Positions 1 through 6,637 of a DNA stretch of 11,453 bases are shown piece after piece. The notes under the pieces were generated by a model. The model worked only from the letters and a program-made list of their open reading frames with translations. It was not told the origin of the DNA and did not search any database. The position numbers and the translations under genes were made by a program. The DNA is from Pullilachnospira_A gallistercoris (lineage in GTDB: Bacteria > Bacillota > Clostridia > Lachnospirales > Lachnospiraceae), in NCBI GenBank assembly GCA_018712125.1, contig DVHM01000119.1, positions 1 to 11,453 on the forward strand, read 5' to 3'. Position 1 is the stretch's first letter; each line of letters starts with the position of its first letter.

Positions 1-246
1 ATCGGTAATCTCCGCGCCGCTGTATCCAGCCGATGCCGCGATCTCATTTGCCATATCGGCGTCAAACTCCGCGTACTCCTCAAAGGACGCCGCGTCCGGG
101 AACACCGTGCGGTACGCCTCCTGGGTAGCCGCCTCGGATGCCTGGGCAATAGGCTCCTTTGTGATTTCATAAACCGCTCCGAGAGCAAGCCCGGAGACAA
201 GGGTAATCGCTGTCAGAACCAGCGCGTCTTTTACCAGTTTGTTCAT
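1..246 (-). CDS. rnfG: RnfG, electron transport complex subunit G (partial, N-terminal 82 residues)
   Basis: This is the start of the Rnf complex G subunit; the rest lies beyond the left edge. In the family, RnfG is a membrane-anchored flavoprotein carrying a covalently bound FMN and relays electrons within the Rnf complex. The 82 visible residues show a short charged start (MNKLVKDAL), one hydrophobic membrane segment at about residues 9-26, then the ITKEPIAQASEAA stretch and an acidic region that begins the extracytoplasmic part. The FMN-attachment threonine would be further downstream and is not visible. The ATG (246-244) overlaps the rnfD stop as ATGA, and a GGGGGAG ribosome binding site lies about 8 bases upstream inside rnfD. 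The identity rests on the N-terminal pattern and on position directly after rnfC-rnfD; the short fragment alone would not suffice. Confidence 0.85.
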   Translation of the reverse strand, partial: MNKLVKDALVLTAITLVSGLALGAVYEITKEPIAQASEAATQEAYRTVFPDAASFEEYAEFDADMANEIAASAGYSGAEITD

Positions 247-1187
247 GATTTGTCTCCCCCTTTCTCCCGTACAATGCCGAAGGCCTTCGGAATCGTGACT
301 CTCTCAATCAGAGGAACGAGAATATTGCTGAAGATAATCGCGTAGGACACGCCCTCGGCGGAAGCTCCAAAGATTCGGAAAATTCCCGTCAGCACGCCTA
401 ACACAATACCGTAAATAATCTTTCCCGCCGGTGTGATGGGGCTGGTCACATAGTCCGTCGCCATGAAGAAGGCGCCGAGGATCAAGCCGCCGCCGCAGAT
501 CTGCGCCACCAGATAGGTGCCGTCCAGACCATGTCCGCCGAACAAAAGCACAAAGATCGCAAAGGTCACAATGTAGGTGCCGGGGATTCTCAGATCGATC
601 ACACCGGTCAGAATCAAAAAGATCGCGCCGATCAGAAGGGCGATAACGGAAGTCTCGCCGATGGTGCCTGCCTCTGTTCCCAGAAGCATGCTCATCACAT
701 CCACGCTCTCTCCGTTTTTCAGAAGGGCCAGAGGCGTCGCTCCGGTTACCCCGTCATAGGTAAAGCTCGTCATGCTGCTTGTAAAGGAAATCAGAAGGAA
801 ACATCTGGCTCCCAGGGCCGGGTTCATGAAGTTCTGTCCCAGTCCGCCAAAGAGCATCTTTACCACAACGATGGCGAACACACCGCCCAGCACCGCCTGC
901 CACCAGGGCAGCGTGTGGGGAAGGTTTAACGCCAGCAGAAGGCCGGTAACCACCGCGCTCAGATCGCCTACGGTGCTCTTTTTATGTACAATCTTTTCAA
1001 AAATCCACTCCGACGCCACACAGCTTGCAATCGTGACGAGAATCAGAATCAGCGCCCTGTATCCGAAATTGAAAATTCCGAAAAGCGATGCAGGCAAAAG
1101 AGAGATGATCACATAAAGCATGATTCTCTGGGTGTTTTCTTTTTCTCTTACGTGCGGCGAGGATGTAACATTTAACAAATCACTCAC
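243..1187 (-). CDS. rnfD: RnfD, electron transport complex subunit D
   Basis: Integral membrane subunit of the Rnf ferredoxin:NAD+ oxidoreductase, about 314 residues, the usual size. It is strongly hydrophobic with around nine to ten likely membrane segments. Counting from the upstream GTG at 1196, family landmarks are SSPHVRE (12-18), GGLGQNFMNPALGAR (117-131), the covalent FMN-binding motif TGAT (151-154, threonine 154) and FFMATDYVTSP (243-253). Start choice: the longest reading begins with GTG at 1196, but a purine-rich site AGGAAGAGGTG (1204-1194) covers that codon. The next in-frame GTG at 1187 sits 6 bases behind GAGGTG and gives the typical MSDLLNV-SSPHVR start, so I chose it. The binding site overlaps the rnfC stop codon, suggesting coupled translation. 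The 3' end overlaps rnfG by 4 bp. Confidence 0.95.
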   Translation of the reverse strand: MSDLLNVTSSPHVREKENTQRIMLYVIISLLPASLFGIFNFGYRALILILVTIASCVASEWIFEKIVHKKSTVGDLSAVVTGLLLALNLPHTLPWWQAVLGGVFAIVVVKMLFGGLGQNFMNPALGARCFLLISFTSSMTSFTYDGVTGATPLALLKNGESVDVMSMLLGTEAGTIGETSVIALLIGAIFLILTGVIDLRIPGTYIVTFAIFVLLFGGHGLDGTYLVAQICGGGLILGAFFMATDYVTSPITPAGKIIYGIVLGVLTGIFRIFGASAEGVSYAIIFSNILVPLIERVTIPKAFGIVREKGGDKS

Positions 1188-1202
1188 AATATTCACCTCT
1201 TC

Positions 1203-2525
1203 CTACTTTTTCTTTCTCTTGTCTGCCAGGACATCTTTCTTCATCGTCTTGACAGCCTGAGCCAGAGGTCTTCTGGCCGGGCAGACATAGCTGCAGCTTC
1301 CGCATTCCACACACTCCAGACCATACCATTTCTCAAACATGTCCTTCTGTCCATGAGCGGAGAAATCCGCGAGTCTGGAGGGCACCAACTGTTCCGGGCA
1401 CGCCTCCACACATCTTCCGCAGTTGATGCAGGCAGTGGTCTCATATTTGGACGCCTCATCCTCGGTCATACACAACAGCGCTGACGTGGTCTTCGTAGTG
1501 GGAACATCCAGATCAAACAGGGCGAATCCCATCATCGGGCCGCCGGAAATCATTTTCTTTGCCGGTTTGATCAGCCCCCCTGCGGCTTCCAGGAGTTCCT
1601 GATAGCTGGTACCGATACTGATATAGAAGTTTCGCGGTTCGCAGACAGCGTCGCCGGTAACGGTAAAGATCCGGTTGGTCAGAGGCTGTCCCAGTTTTAC
1701 CGCATGGTAAATCGCCACAATCGTCTCCACATTGTCCACGATACATCCCACATCCGCCGGGAGCATCTTGGAGTTAATGCTGCGGCCGGTAACCGCGTAG
1801 ATCAGCTGCCGCTCTCCTCCCTGGGGATATTTCGTCATCAGCGGGACCACCGTCATCCGATCCTCCCCCGCCGTCAGCTCTCTGAGCTTCTGAATGCAGT
1901 CCGGCTTGTTGTCCTCGACGCCGAACACGCCCTTCGCATGGGGAAACAGCTGCAGAATAATCCGCATGCCTTCCACCAGCTTCTCAGGCTGCTCTACCAT
2001 CCTGCGGTAGTCCGATGTCAGATAAGGCTCGCACTCGGCGCAGTTGGCGATGATGTACTCGATCTTCTCCGGTTCCTTCGGAGAGAGCTTCACATGTGTC
2101 GGGAATCCGGCTCCGCCCATTCCCACAATGCCTGCCTCCCTGATCTTGTCGATGATCTCCTCTTTGGACAGGCTGGAGACATCCTCGATCTCCTCATACT
2201 CCATCTCTGTGTAATTGCCGTCGTTCTCGATGATAATGGAATCCACCATATCTCCGACAGCCGTTCTTCTAGGCTCTATCGCCTTGACCGTACCGGAGAC
2301 AGAACTGTAGACCGGTGCGGAGACAAACCCGCCCGCCTCTGCAATCTTCTGTCCTTTCTTCACGGTGTCGCCTACAGCCACAATCGGAACCGCAGGCGCT
2401 CCGATGTGCTGTGACACCGGAAAAACCAGATCCCCCGTCGGCAGATACTCCTTGATCGGCTTTGCCTTGGATAAGTCCTTGCCGTCCTTCGGATGAACGC
2501 CGCCCTTAAATGTCTTCAGGCCCAT
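1203..2525 (-). CDS. rnfC: RnfC, electron transport complex subunit C (NADH-interacting iron-sulfur subunit)
   Basis: Peripheral cytoplasmic subunit of the Rnf complex, where electrons meet NAD+. The protein has 440 residues. Its domains in order are an RnfC barrel-sandwich N-terminus with GGVHP (8-12), a NuoF-like FMN/NADH-binding region with GIVGMGGAGFPTHVKL (132-147) and NCAECEPYL (161-169), an SLBB-like region, and a C-terminal pair of 4Fe-4S sites. The first cluster has cysteines 366, 369, 372 and 376; the second has 405, 408, 411 and 415, each in CxxCxxCxxxCP spacing. The ORF could be extended upstream to 2615, but that extension is lysine-rich, AT-rich and overlaps the promoter. The ATG at 2525 follows a GAGAGGG site 8 bases upstream and gives the family start MGLKTFKGG. 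It is the first gene of the operon, with rnfD and rnfG behind it. Confidence 0.96.
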   Translation of the reverse strand: MGLKTFKGGVHPKDGKDLSKAKPIKEYLPTGDLVFPVSQHIGAPAVPIVAVGDTVKKGQKIAEAGGFVSAPVYSSVSGTVKAIEPRRTAVGDMVDSIIIENDGNYTEMEYEEIEDVSSLSKEEIIDKIREAGIVGMGGAGFPTHVKLSPKEPEKIEYIIANCAECEPYLTSDYRRMVEQPEKLVEGMRIILQLFPHAKGVFGVEDNKPDCIQKLRELTAGEDRMTVVPLMTKYPQGGERQLIYAVTGRSINSKMLPADVGCIVDNVETIVAIYHAVKLGQPLTNRIFTVTGDAVCEPRNFYISIGTSYQELLEAAGGLIKPAKKMISGGPMMGFALFDLDVPTTKTTSALLCMTEDEASKYETTACINCGRCVEACPEQLVPSRLADFSAHGQKDMFEKWYGLECVECGSCSYVCPARRPLAQAVKTMKKDVLADKRKKK

Positions 2526-2583
2526 GAACAGTACCCTCTCTTTCTTTCCTTTCTTTTTCTGTGCTCGAAAACACATTTTAAAT

Positions 2584-2592
2584 ATTATAACA
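2584..2592 (-). promoter_or_regulatory. Promoter of the rnf operon (extended -10)
   Basis: On the minus strand the sequence TGTTATAAT (2592-2584) is a perfect TGnTATAAT extended -10 element. A weak -35-like TTGATT lies at 2615-2610, with a 20-base spacer that is longer than ideal. The DNA upstream is runs of A and T resembling an UP element. Transcription should start near 2577, giving a purine-rich leader of about 50 bases before the rnfC ATG at 2525. Inferred from consensus match and position only. Confidence 0.7.
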
Positions 2593-2654
2593 CTTTTCTT
2601 AATAAAAAAAATCAATAAATTTCATTATTTTAAAAAAATTTACCAAAAGAGAGA

Positions 2655-2683
2655 TTGTAACTTTTTCCGCCCTTCTGTAAAAT
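2655..2683 (+). promoter_or_regulatory. Promoter of the YprB-like exonuclease gene
   Basis: TTGTAA (2655-2660, 4 of 6 matches to TTGACA) and TAAAAT (2678-2683, 5 of 6 matches to TATAAT) are separated by exactly 17 bases. Transcription would begin near 2690, just before the AAGGA ribosome binding site (2694-2698), so the leader is very short. It is divergent from the rnf promoter, the two -10 elements being about 90 bases apart. Confidence 0.6.
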
Positions 2684-2708
2684 AGAAGAAAAAAAGGACG
2701 GCAACATC

Positions 2709-3812
2709 ATGCAGACATGGACCACAGACATCACAGACAAAAAGGAAACCTTTTCCGCTGAAGTTCTTGCGCTTCTATTCCACGAAAACGCCCTTTTTGT
2801 GGATATCGAGACCACCGGTCTCTCCCCGAAATATCATTTCTGCTATCTGATCGGCTGCTGCGGCAGGCAGAATGATCGTCTGGTCCTGACCCAGTTTTTC
2901 TGTGACTGCCCGGAAGACGAAGCCGATGTGCTGAAAACTTTCGAAGCCTTTACGCAAGGCTACGACCGGATGATCACATTCAACGGCATGCATTTCGATC
3001 TCCCCTTTCTCGAGAAGCGCTGCCGTCATCATCATCTCTTTGCATCCTTTGCCAATCTGGAGCACACGGACATCTATCGGGAATGTCAGCGCCTGAAAAA
3101 GCCGCTGGCACTGATCTCCTGCCGTCAGAAGGCCATCGAGGAGTTTCTTGGCATCCACCGGGAGGATTCCTTCGACGGAGGCAGCCTCATCCCCGTCTAT
3201 GAGGAATATGTCAAAAAACAGGATCCCCGGCGCCTCGATCTCCTGAAGCTGCACAATTTTGAAGATGTTCTGGGCATGGTGCGTCTGATTCCGATTCTCT
3301 CCTACCGCAAGATACCGGATCAGATCCGCGTTACCGATCTTGAGGACTGCGGCAGCGAACTGCTGATCCGGGGCCGGCTCAGCGTGCTGCTTCCCGCTCC
3401 GATCCGTCTGCGGCTGGAGGGCATCTACTGCATTCTCGAGAGGGAGACATTCCGGTTCTCCATCCCCCTGACCCCCGGCCCTCTCCGATACTACCTGAAG
3501 GATTACCGCAAATATGACTACCTGCCGCAGGAAGAGCGCGTCGTCCCCAAGACACTCGCAAAGTATGTGGATTCCTCCCGGAAAACGCCGGCAACGCCCC
3601 AGACCTGCTTTCTCTCCCGGGATGGACGCTTCTTCCCTCTCCTCGGAGAATTTCAGACGGAGGAAAGCGCCTATCTGTTCCGAAAGTCCTATGAAGACCG
3701 CCGGCAGTATCTCCTTCTGGACGACACCGCCAAAAGCACTTCCTTTCTGGAGCAATATATCAGGACCTTTCTTCTGCACTTTTTCCCACAGGAGCCGTCA
3801 GATCCATCCTGA
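2709..3812 (+). CDS. Ribonuclease H-like (DEDD) 3'-5' exonuclease-type protein, YprB family
   Basis: A 367-residue cytoplasmic protein with an RNase H-like fold nuclease domain in its N-terminal 200 residues. DEDD landmarks are visible: Exo I FVDIETTGL with D32 and E34, Exo II ITFNGMHFDLPFL with N92 and D97, HTDIYRE with D121, and Exo III LHNFEDVLGM with H182 and D186. This is the pattern of the YprB-like branch of DnaQ-type exonucleases, so metal-dependent 3'-5' cleavage of DNA or RNA is likely; the substrate cannot be read from sequence. The C-terminal part (about 200-367) is basic and aromatic-rich, with no motif I recognise. In Bacillus the family member sits beside a DEAD-box helicase (YprA); no helicase is present here. 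The ATG lies 10 bases behind AAGGA. It is the only plus-strand gene, diverging from rnf and converging on the S1 gene. Confidence 0.85.
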   Translation: MQTWTTDITDKKETFSAEVLALLFHENALFVDIETTGLSPKYHFCYLIGCCGRQNDRLVLTQFFCDCPEDEADVLKTFEAFTQGYDRMITFNGMHFDLPFLEKRCRHHHLFASFANLEHTDIYRECQRLKKPLALISCRQKAIEEFLGIHREDSFDGGSLIPVYEEYVKKQDPRRLDLLKLHNFEDVLGMVRLIPILSYRKIPDQIRVTDLEDCGSELLIRGRLSVLLPAPIRLRLEGIYCILERETFRFSIPLTPGPLRYYLKDYRKYDYLPQEERVVPKTLAKYVDSSRKTPATPQTCFLSRDGRFFPLLGEFQTEESAYLFRKSYEDRRQYLLLDDTAKSTSFLEQYIRTFLLHFFPQEPSDPS

Positions 3813-3815
3813 CGG
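3795..3815 (+). terminator. Weak hairpin over the end of the exonuclease gene
   Basis: CCGTCAG (3795-3801) and CTGACGG (3809-3815) form a 7-bp perfect stem with a 7-base loop that covers the TGA stop (3810-3812). No T-run follows directly, so this is at best a weak terminator or a transcript 3'-end stabiliser for the plus-strand gene. Seen in sequence; function inferred. Confidence 0.3.
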
Positions 3816-3862
3816 GATATCACATCCGGTTTTACCGCGGACATACAACAAAACCGTACAAC

Positions 3863-3909
3863 AAAAAAGGAGACAGGAAACCTCTTTTCGGAAGTTTTCC
3901 TGTCTCCTT
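3863..3909 (-). terminator. Rho-independent terminator of the rpiR-baiN-cmk-ispH-rpsA operon
   Basis: A 14-bp perfect stem, AAGGAGACAGGAAA (3867-3880) with TTTCCTGTCTCCTT (3896-3909), encloses a 15-base loop. On the minus strand it is followed by a run of six T (3868-3863), the correct polarity for ending the S1 transcript 25 bases after its stop codon. On the plus strand the following bases (CGTTATGC) are not T-rich, so it would stop the converging exonuclease transcript less well. Confidence 0.88.
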
Positions 3910-3933
3910 CGTTATGCTTTGCTCTGACTGCTC

Positions 3934-5088
3934 TTACTCTTCCTCGTCAGCCTCCGCCATCTCCTTGCCGACTGCCTCGATATCTACGTCAGCAAAATCC
4001 TCATCGCTCTCCTCTGCCTTCTTCTCGGATTTCTCCGGAGCGAGCAGGGCTTTCATGCTCAGGCTGATCTTCTTCTCTTCCTCACGGAACTCCACAACCA
4101 TGGCCTCGATCTCCTGTCCGATCTGCAGCACATCGGAGGGCTTGTCCACATGCTCACGCGCGATCTGAGACACATGAAGCAGCGCATCCACGCCGGGCTC
4201 CAGCTCAACAAAAGCGCCAAAGTCTGTCATGCGGGCCACACGTCCGGTCACCACATTGCCGACTGCGAACTTCTCCGCCGCATCATTCCAGGGATTCTCA
4301 TCCGGGAACTTCATGCTCAGCGCGATCTTCTTGTCATGAATATCCTTGATGAATACTCTGACCACATCTCCGGGTTTGAAAACCTTCTTCGGGTTCTCCA
4401 CGCGTCCCCAGGAGATCTCGGAAATATGTAACAGACCGTCTGCGCCGCCCAGGTCGATGAACGCGCCGAAATCCGTCACGTTCTTTACCGTGCCTTCCAT
4501 CACGTCGCCGATCTGAATTCTTGCGAAAAGCTCCTCCTGCATCTTTGCCTTCTGGGCAATCAGCAGCTGCTTTCTGTCGCCGATAATTCTTCTTCTTCTC
4601 GGATTAAACTCGGTAATCACGAAGCTGATCTCCTGTCCGTTGTACTTGGAGAGATCTCTCTCATAGGTATCGGACACCAGGCTGGCCGGAATGAAAATCC
4701 GTGCCTCATCCATCACAACGCTCAATCCTCCGTTGACTACCTGGGCAACCTTTGCGGTCAGCACTTCCTGATTCTCAAAAGCCTCGCGAAGTCTCTGGTT
4801 TCCTCTCTCAGCCAGCATTCTCTTGTAGGAGAGAAGCACCTGTCCCTCGCCGTCGTTTACCTTGATAACCATGGCCTGCATGGTGTCGCCGGGCTGAACC
4901 ATGGTGGTCAGATCCGCGTTGGAGTCGTTGGTGTACTCGCTGCGGGTAATAATGCCATCAGATTTATAACCGATATTTAACGCAATCTCATCAGGTTTCA
5001 CATTGATTACGGTACCTTCGACTACCTCTCCATTTCGTATTGTTTTAAAAGAATCTTCCAGCATTTGTTCAAAGCTCATTTCTGACAT
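3934..5088 (-). CDS. rpsA: S1 RNA-binding domain protein, ribosomal protein S1 homologue
   Basis: A 384-residue protein built from four S1 (OB-fold) repeats at about residues 18-90, 105-176, 191-260 and 274-347. The last two are the most canonical, with VTDFGAFIDLGGADGLLHIS and MTDFGAFVELEPGVDALLHVS. A highly acidic tail (359-384) ends in DEEE. Four S1 repeats are usual for the Firmicutes protein, against six in Escherichia coli. It binds mRNA and is likely to act on translation or RNA metabolism; how ribosome-bound it is in Firmicutes is debated. The start at 5088 is set by a strong GAGGAGG (5105-5099) 10 bases upstream, inside the end of ispH. The two genes overlap by 13 bp in different frames. 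Many Clostridia carry IspH and S1 as one fused protein, so this arrangement is notable. It is the last gene before the terminator. Confidence 0.93.
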   Translation of the reverse strand: MSEMSFEQMLEDSFKTIRNGEVVEGTVINVKPDEIALNIGYKSDGIITRSEYTNDSNADLTTMVQPGDTMQAMVIKVNDGEGQVLLSYKRMLAERGNQRLREAFENQEVLTAKVAQVVNGGLSVVMDEARIFIPASLVSDTYERDLSKYNGQEISFVITEFNPRRRRIIGDRKQLLIAQKAKMQEELFARIQIGDVMEGTVKNVTDFGAFIDLGGADGLLHISEISWGRVENPKKVFKPGDVVRVFIKDIHDKKIALSMKFPDENPWNDAAEKFAVGNVVTGRVARMTDFGAFVELEPGVDALLHVSQIAREHVDKPSDVLQIGQEIEAMVVEFREEEKKISLSMKALLAPEKSEKKAEESDEDFADVDIEAVGKEMAEADEEE

Positions 5089-5924
5089 TTCTTTTGAACC
5101 TCCTCAATTATTTTGTTTGGGGTGGACGCCCCTGCGGTAATACCTACATTACTAATGGATTGAAGTACCGACAAATCTAAATCGTCTTTTGTCTGTATAT
5201 AGTAAGTATCTGCACATTCTTTTTTACATATTTCGAACAGCTTCTGCGTATTGGAAGAATGTCTGCCTCCGATGACAATCATCGCCTCCACCTGGGACGC
5301 AATCTCTGCCGCTTCCTTCTGGCGAACCTCTGTCGCATTGCAGATCGTATTCAAAACAAGTATATCATACCCTTTTTTCTCTATAATTTCAACCAATTCT
5401 TGAAATTTATTGTAGTTAAATGTCGTTTGGGACACCACACACACCGATGTTCCCTCCTCAACCGCAAAAGCCCGGGCATCTTCCTCGGAAGATATGACGG
5501 AAAACCGGTCCCCCTCGATCCATCCGATGATCCCCTGCACCTCCGGATGCTGCTCGTTGCCCACAACGAGGATATAGTATCCCTTTCTGGAGTACTCCTC
5601 CACAATCCGGTGGATCTTCAGCACAAAGGGACAGGTGGCATCCACCAGGGAAAATCCCGCGCGTTCCAGCCTCTCCTGCACATCCCTTCCGACGCCGTGG
5701 GAGCGGATAATGACTGTTCCGGCCGGATATTTCGCGATGTCATCATCCTCCCGCATGACATGCACGCCTCGGAGTTCCAGTTCCCGGACCACCTCCTCGT
5801 TGTGGATGATGGGACCGTAAGTGTAAATAGGCCCCTCCGTCTTTCCGATCTGATCGTACACCAGATCTACCGCTCTCTTCACGCCGAAACAGAAGCCGGC
5901 GCTCTTGGCAAGTTTTACGTTCAT
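5076..5924 (-). CDS. ispH: 4-hydroxy-3-methylbut-2-enyl diphosphate reductase (IspH/LytB)
   Basis: Last enzyme of the MEP isoprenoid pathway: it reduces HMBPP to IPP and DMAPP using a 4Fe-4S cluster in the cytoplasm. The 282-residue protein has the three cluster cysteines C12 (GFCFGV), C98 (DATCPF) and C195 (NTICNATEVRQ). It also has substrate-site residues H41 (IIHNEEVV), H76 (IRSHGVG), H126 with E128 (QHPEVQG), T167-T168 (SQTTFN) and the C-terminal GASTPN (265-270). The length matches stand-alone IspH. The ATG at 5924 overlaps the cmk TGA as ATGA and has GAGGAGGAGAG just upstream; a GTG at 5939 would add five residues that the family lacks. The gene overlaps the S1 gene by 13 bp. Confidence 0.97.
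   Translation of the reverse strand: MNVKLAKSAGFCFGVKRAVDLVYDQIGKTEGPIYTYGPIIHNEEVVRELELRGVHVMREDDDIAKYPAGTVIIRSHGVGRDVQERLERAGFSLVDATCPFVLKIHRIVEEYSRKGYYILVVGNEQHPEVQGIIGWIEGDRFSVISSEEDARAFAVEEGTSVCVVSQTTFNYNKFQELVEIIEKKGYDILVLNTICNATEVRQKEAAEIASQVEAMIVIGGRHSSNTQKLFEICKKECADTYYIQTKDDLDLSVLQSISNVGITAGASTPNKIIEEVQKKCQK
5099..5105 (-). promoter_or_regulatory. Ribosome binding site of the S1 gene, inside ispH
   Basis: GAGGAGG on the minus strand lies in the last codons of ispH, 10 bases before the ATG at 5088. It decides for 5088 over the second in-frame ATG at 5079, which forms an ATGA overlap with the ispH stop but is 19 bases away from this site. Confidence 0.75.
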
Positions 5925-6586
5925 CTCTCCTCCTCGCACAGCGCTACGATCCGCTCAACCACCTGATCGATGGTCATGTCGGACGAATCCACTAAAATCG
6001 CATCCTCCGCCTGCCGGAGCGGAGAAATTTTCCGGTGCATATCCCGCTCATCCCGCTCTCTGATATCCTGTTCGATCTCCTCCAGACGGCAGGCCTCGCC
6101 CTTCTTCTCCAGTTCCTGATACCGGCGTTTCGCCCGAACCTCCGCACTGGCCGTCAGGTAAACCTTGACCTGTGCTTCCGGCAGCACGCAGGTTCCGATA
6201 TCCCGGCCGTCCATGATCACATCCGCTCTGGAAGCCAGCTGTCGCTGAAGAGCCACCAGCTTTTCCCGCACACAGCCGTAGGTGCTGGTGACGGACGCCG
6301 TGTTGCCCACCTTCTCATCCCGGATTCTGCCGGTCACATCCTCCCCGTTCAGAAGAACTTTCTGCTGTCCGTCCTCGTACACAATAGAGATCTCAATATC
6401 ATCACAGGCTTTTTCAATCGCCCTGGCATCTGACACATCAATTTCCTTATTCAGGAAGAAAAGCGCCATCGCCCGGTACATCGCCCCGGTATCCACATAC
6501 ACATATCCCAGTTTCTCCGCGACCCGCCTGGCGATCGTGCTCTTTCCGGCTCCCGCCGGTCCATCGATTGCGACATTCATACTCAT
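5921..6586 (-). CDS. cmk: Cytidylate kinase
   Basis: Phosphorylates CMP and dCMP with ATP in pyrimidine nucleotide recycling; cytoplasmic. The 221-residue protein is typical in size. Visible motifs are the P-loop GPAGAGKST (9-17), DTGAMYR (32-38) in the nucleotide-monophosphate site, MDGRDIGT (125-132) and the arginine-rich lid ERDERDMHRKISPL (177-190). The frame is open upstream to 6628, but the family begins at the beta strand MNVAIDGP. I chose the ATG at 6586 because AGGAAGAG (6600-6593) lies 6 bases before it; ATG 6580 is a close alternative. A 51-base gap separates it from the stop of the flavoprotein gene upstream, and it overlaps ispH by 4 bp. With its own ribosome binding site it should be translated even though the preceding gene is frameshifted. 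Confidence 0.96.
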   Translation of the reverse strand: MSMNVAIDGPAGAGKSTIARRVAEKLGYVYVDTGAMYRAMALFFLNKEIDVSDARAIEKACDDIEISIVYEDGQQKVLLNGEDVTGRIRDEKVGNTASVTSTYGCVREKLVALQRQLASRADVIMDGRDIGTCVLPEAQVKVYLTASAEVRAKRRYQELEKKGEACRLEEIEQDIRERDERDMHRKISPLRQAEDAILVDSSDMTIDQVVERIVALCEEER

Positions 6587-6637
6587 ATCAAACTCTTCCT
6601 CTCTCTCATCTTTTCCCATCTGTCCCATCCGCAGCGC

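Noticed and set aside
1704..2414. Plus-strand open frame of 236 codons opposite rnfC
   Set aside because: Low-complexity Arg/His/Leu composition, no domain, and a fully conserved rnfC on the other strand.
2775..3779. Long minus-strand open frame (334 codons) opposite the exonuclease gene
   Set aside because: It is a mirror frame of a gene with intact DEDD motifs, has no recognisable family pattern and no suitable promoter or ribosome binding site.
3844..3866. 10-bp direct repeat TACAACAAAA with 13-base period
   Set aside because: Only two copies, low complexity, and the second merges into the terminator A-run; no sign of a repeat array or binding site.
5076..5100. Programmed -1 frameshift fusing IspH to S1
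   Set aside because: The overlap has A-rich codons but no X-XXY-YYZ heptamer in the ispH frame, while a strong ribosome binding site explains separate translation of S1.
5259..5966. Plus-strand open frame of 235 codons opposite ispH
   Set aside because: Antisense shadow of a gene with all catalytic cysteines; no independent signal.
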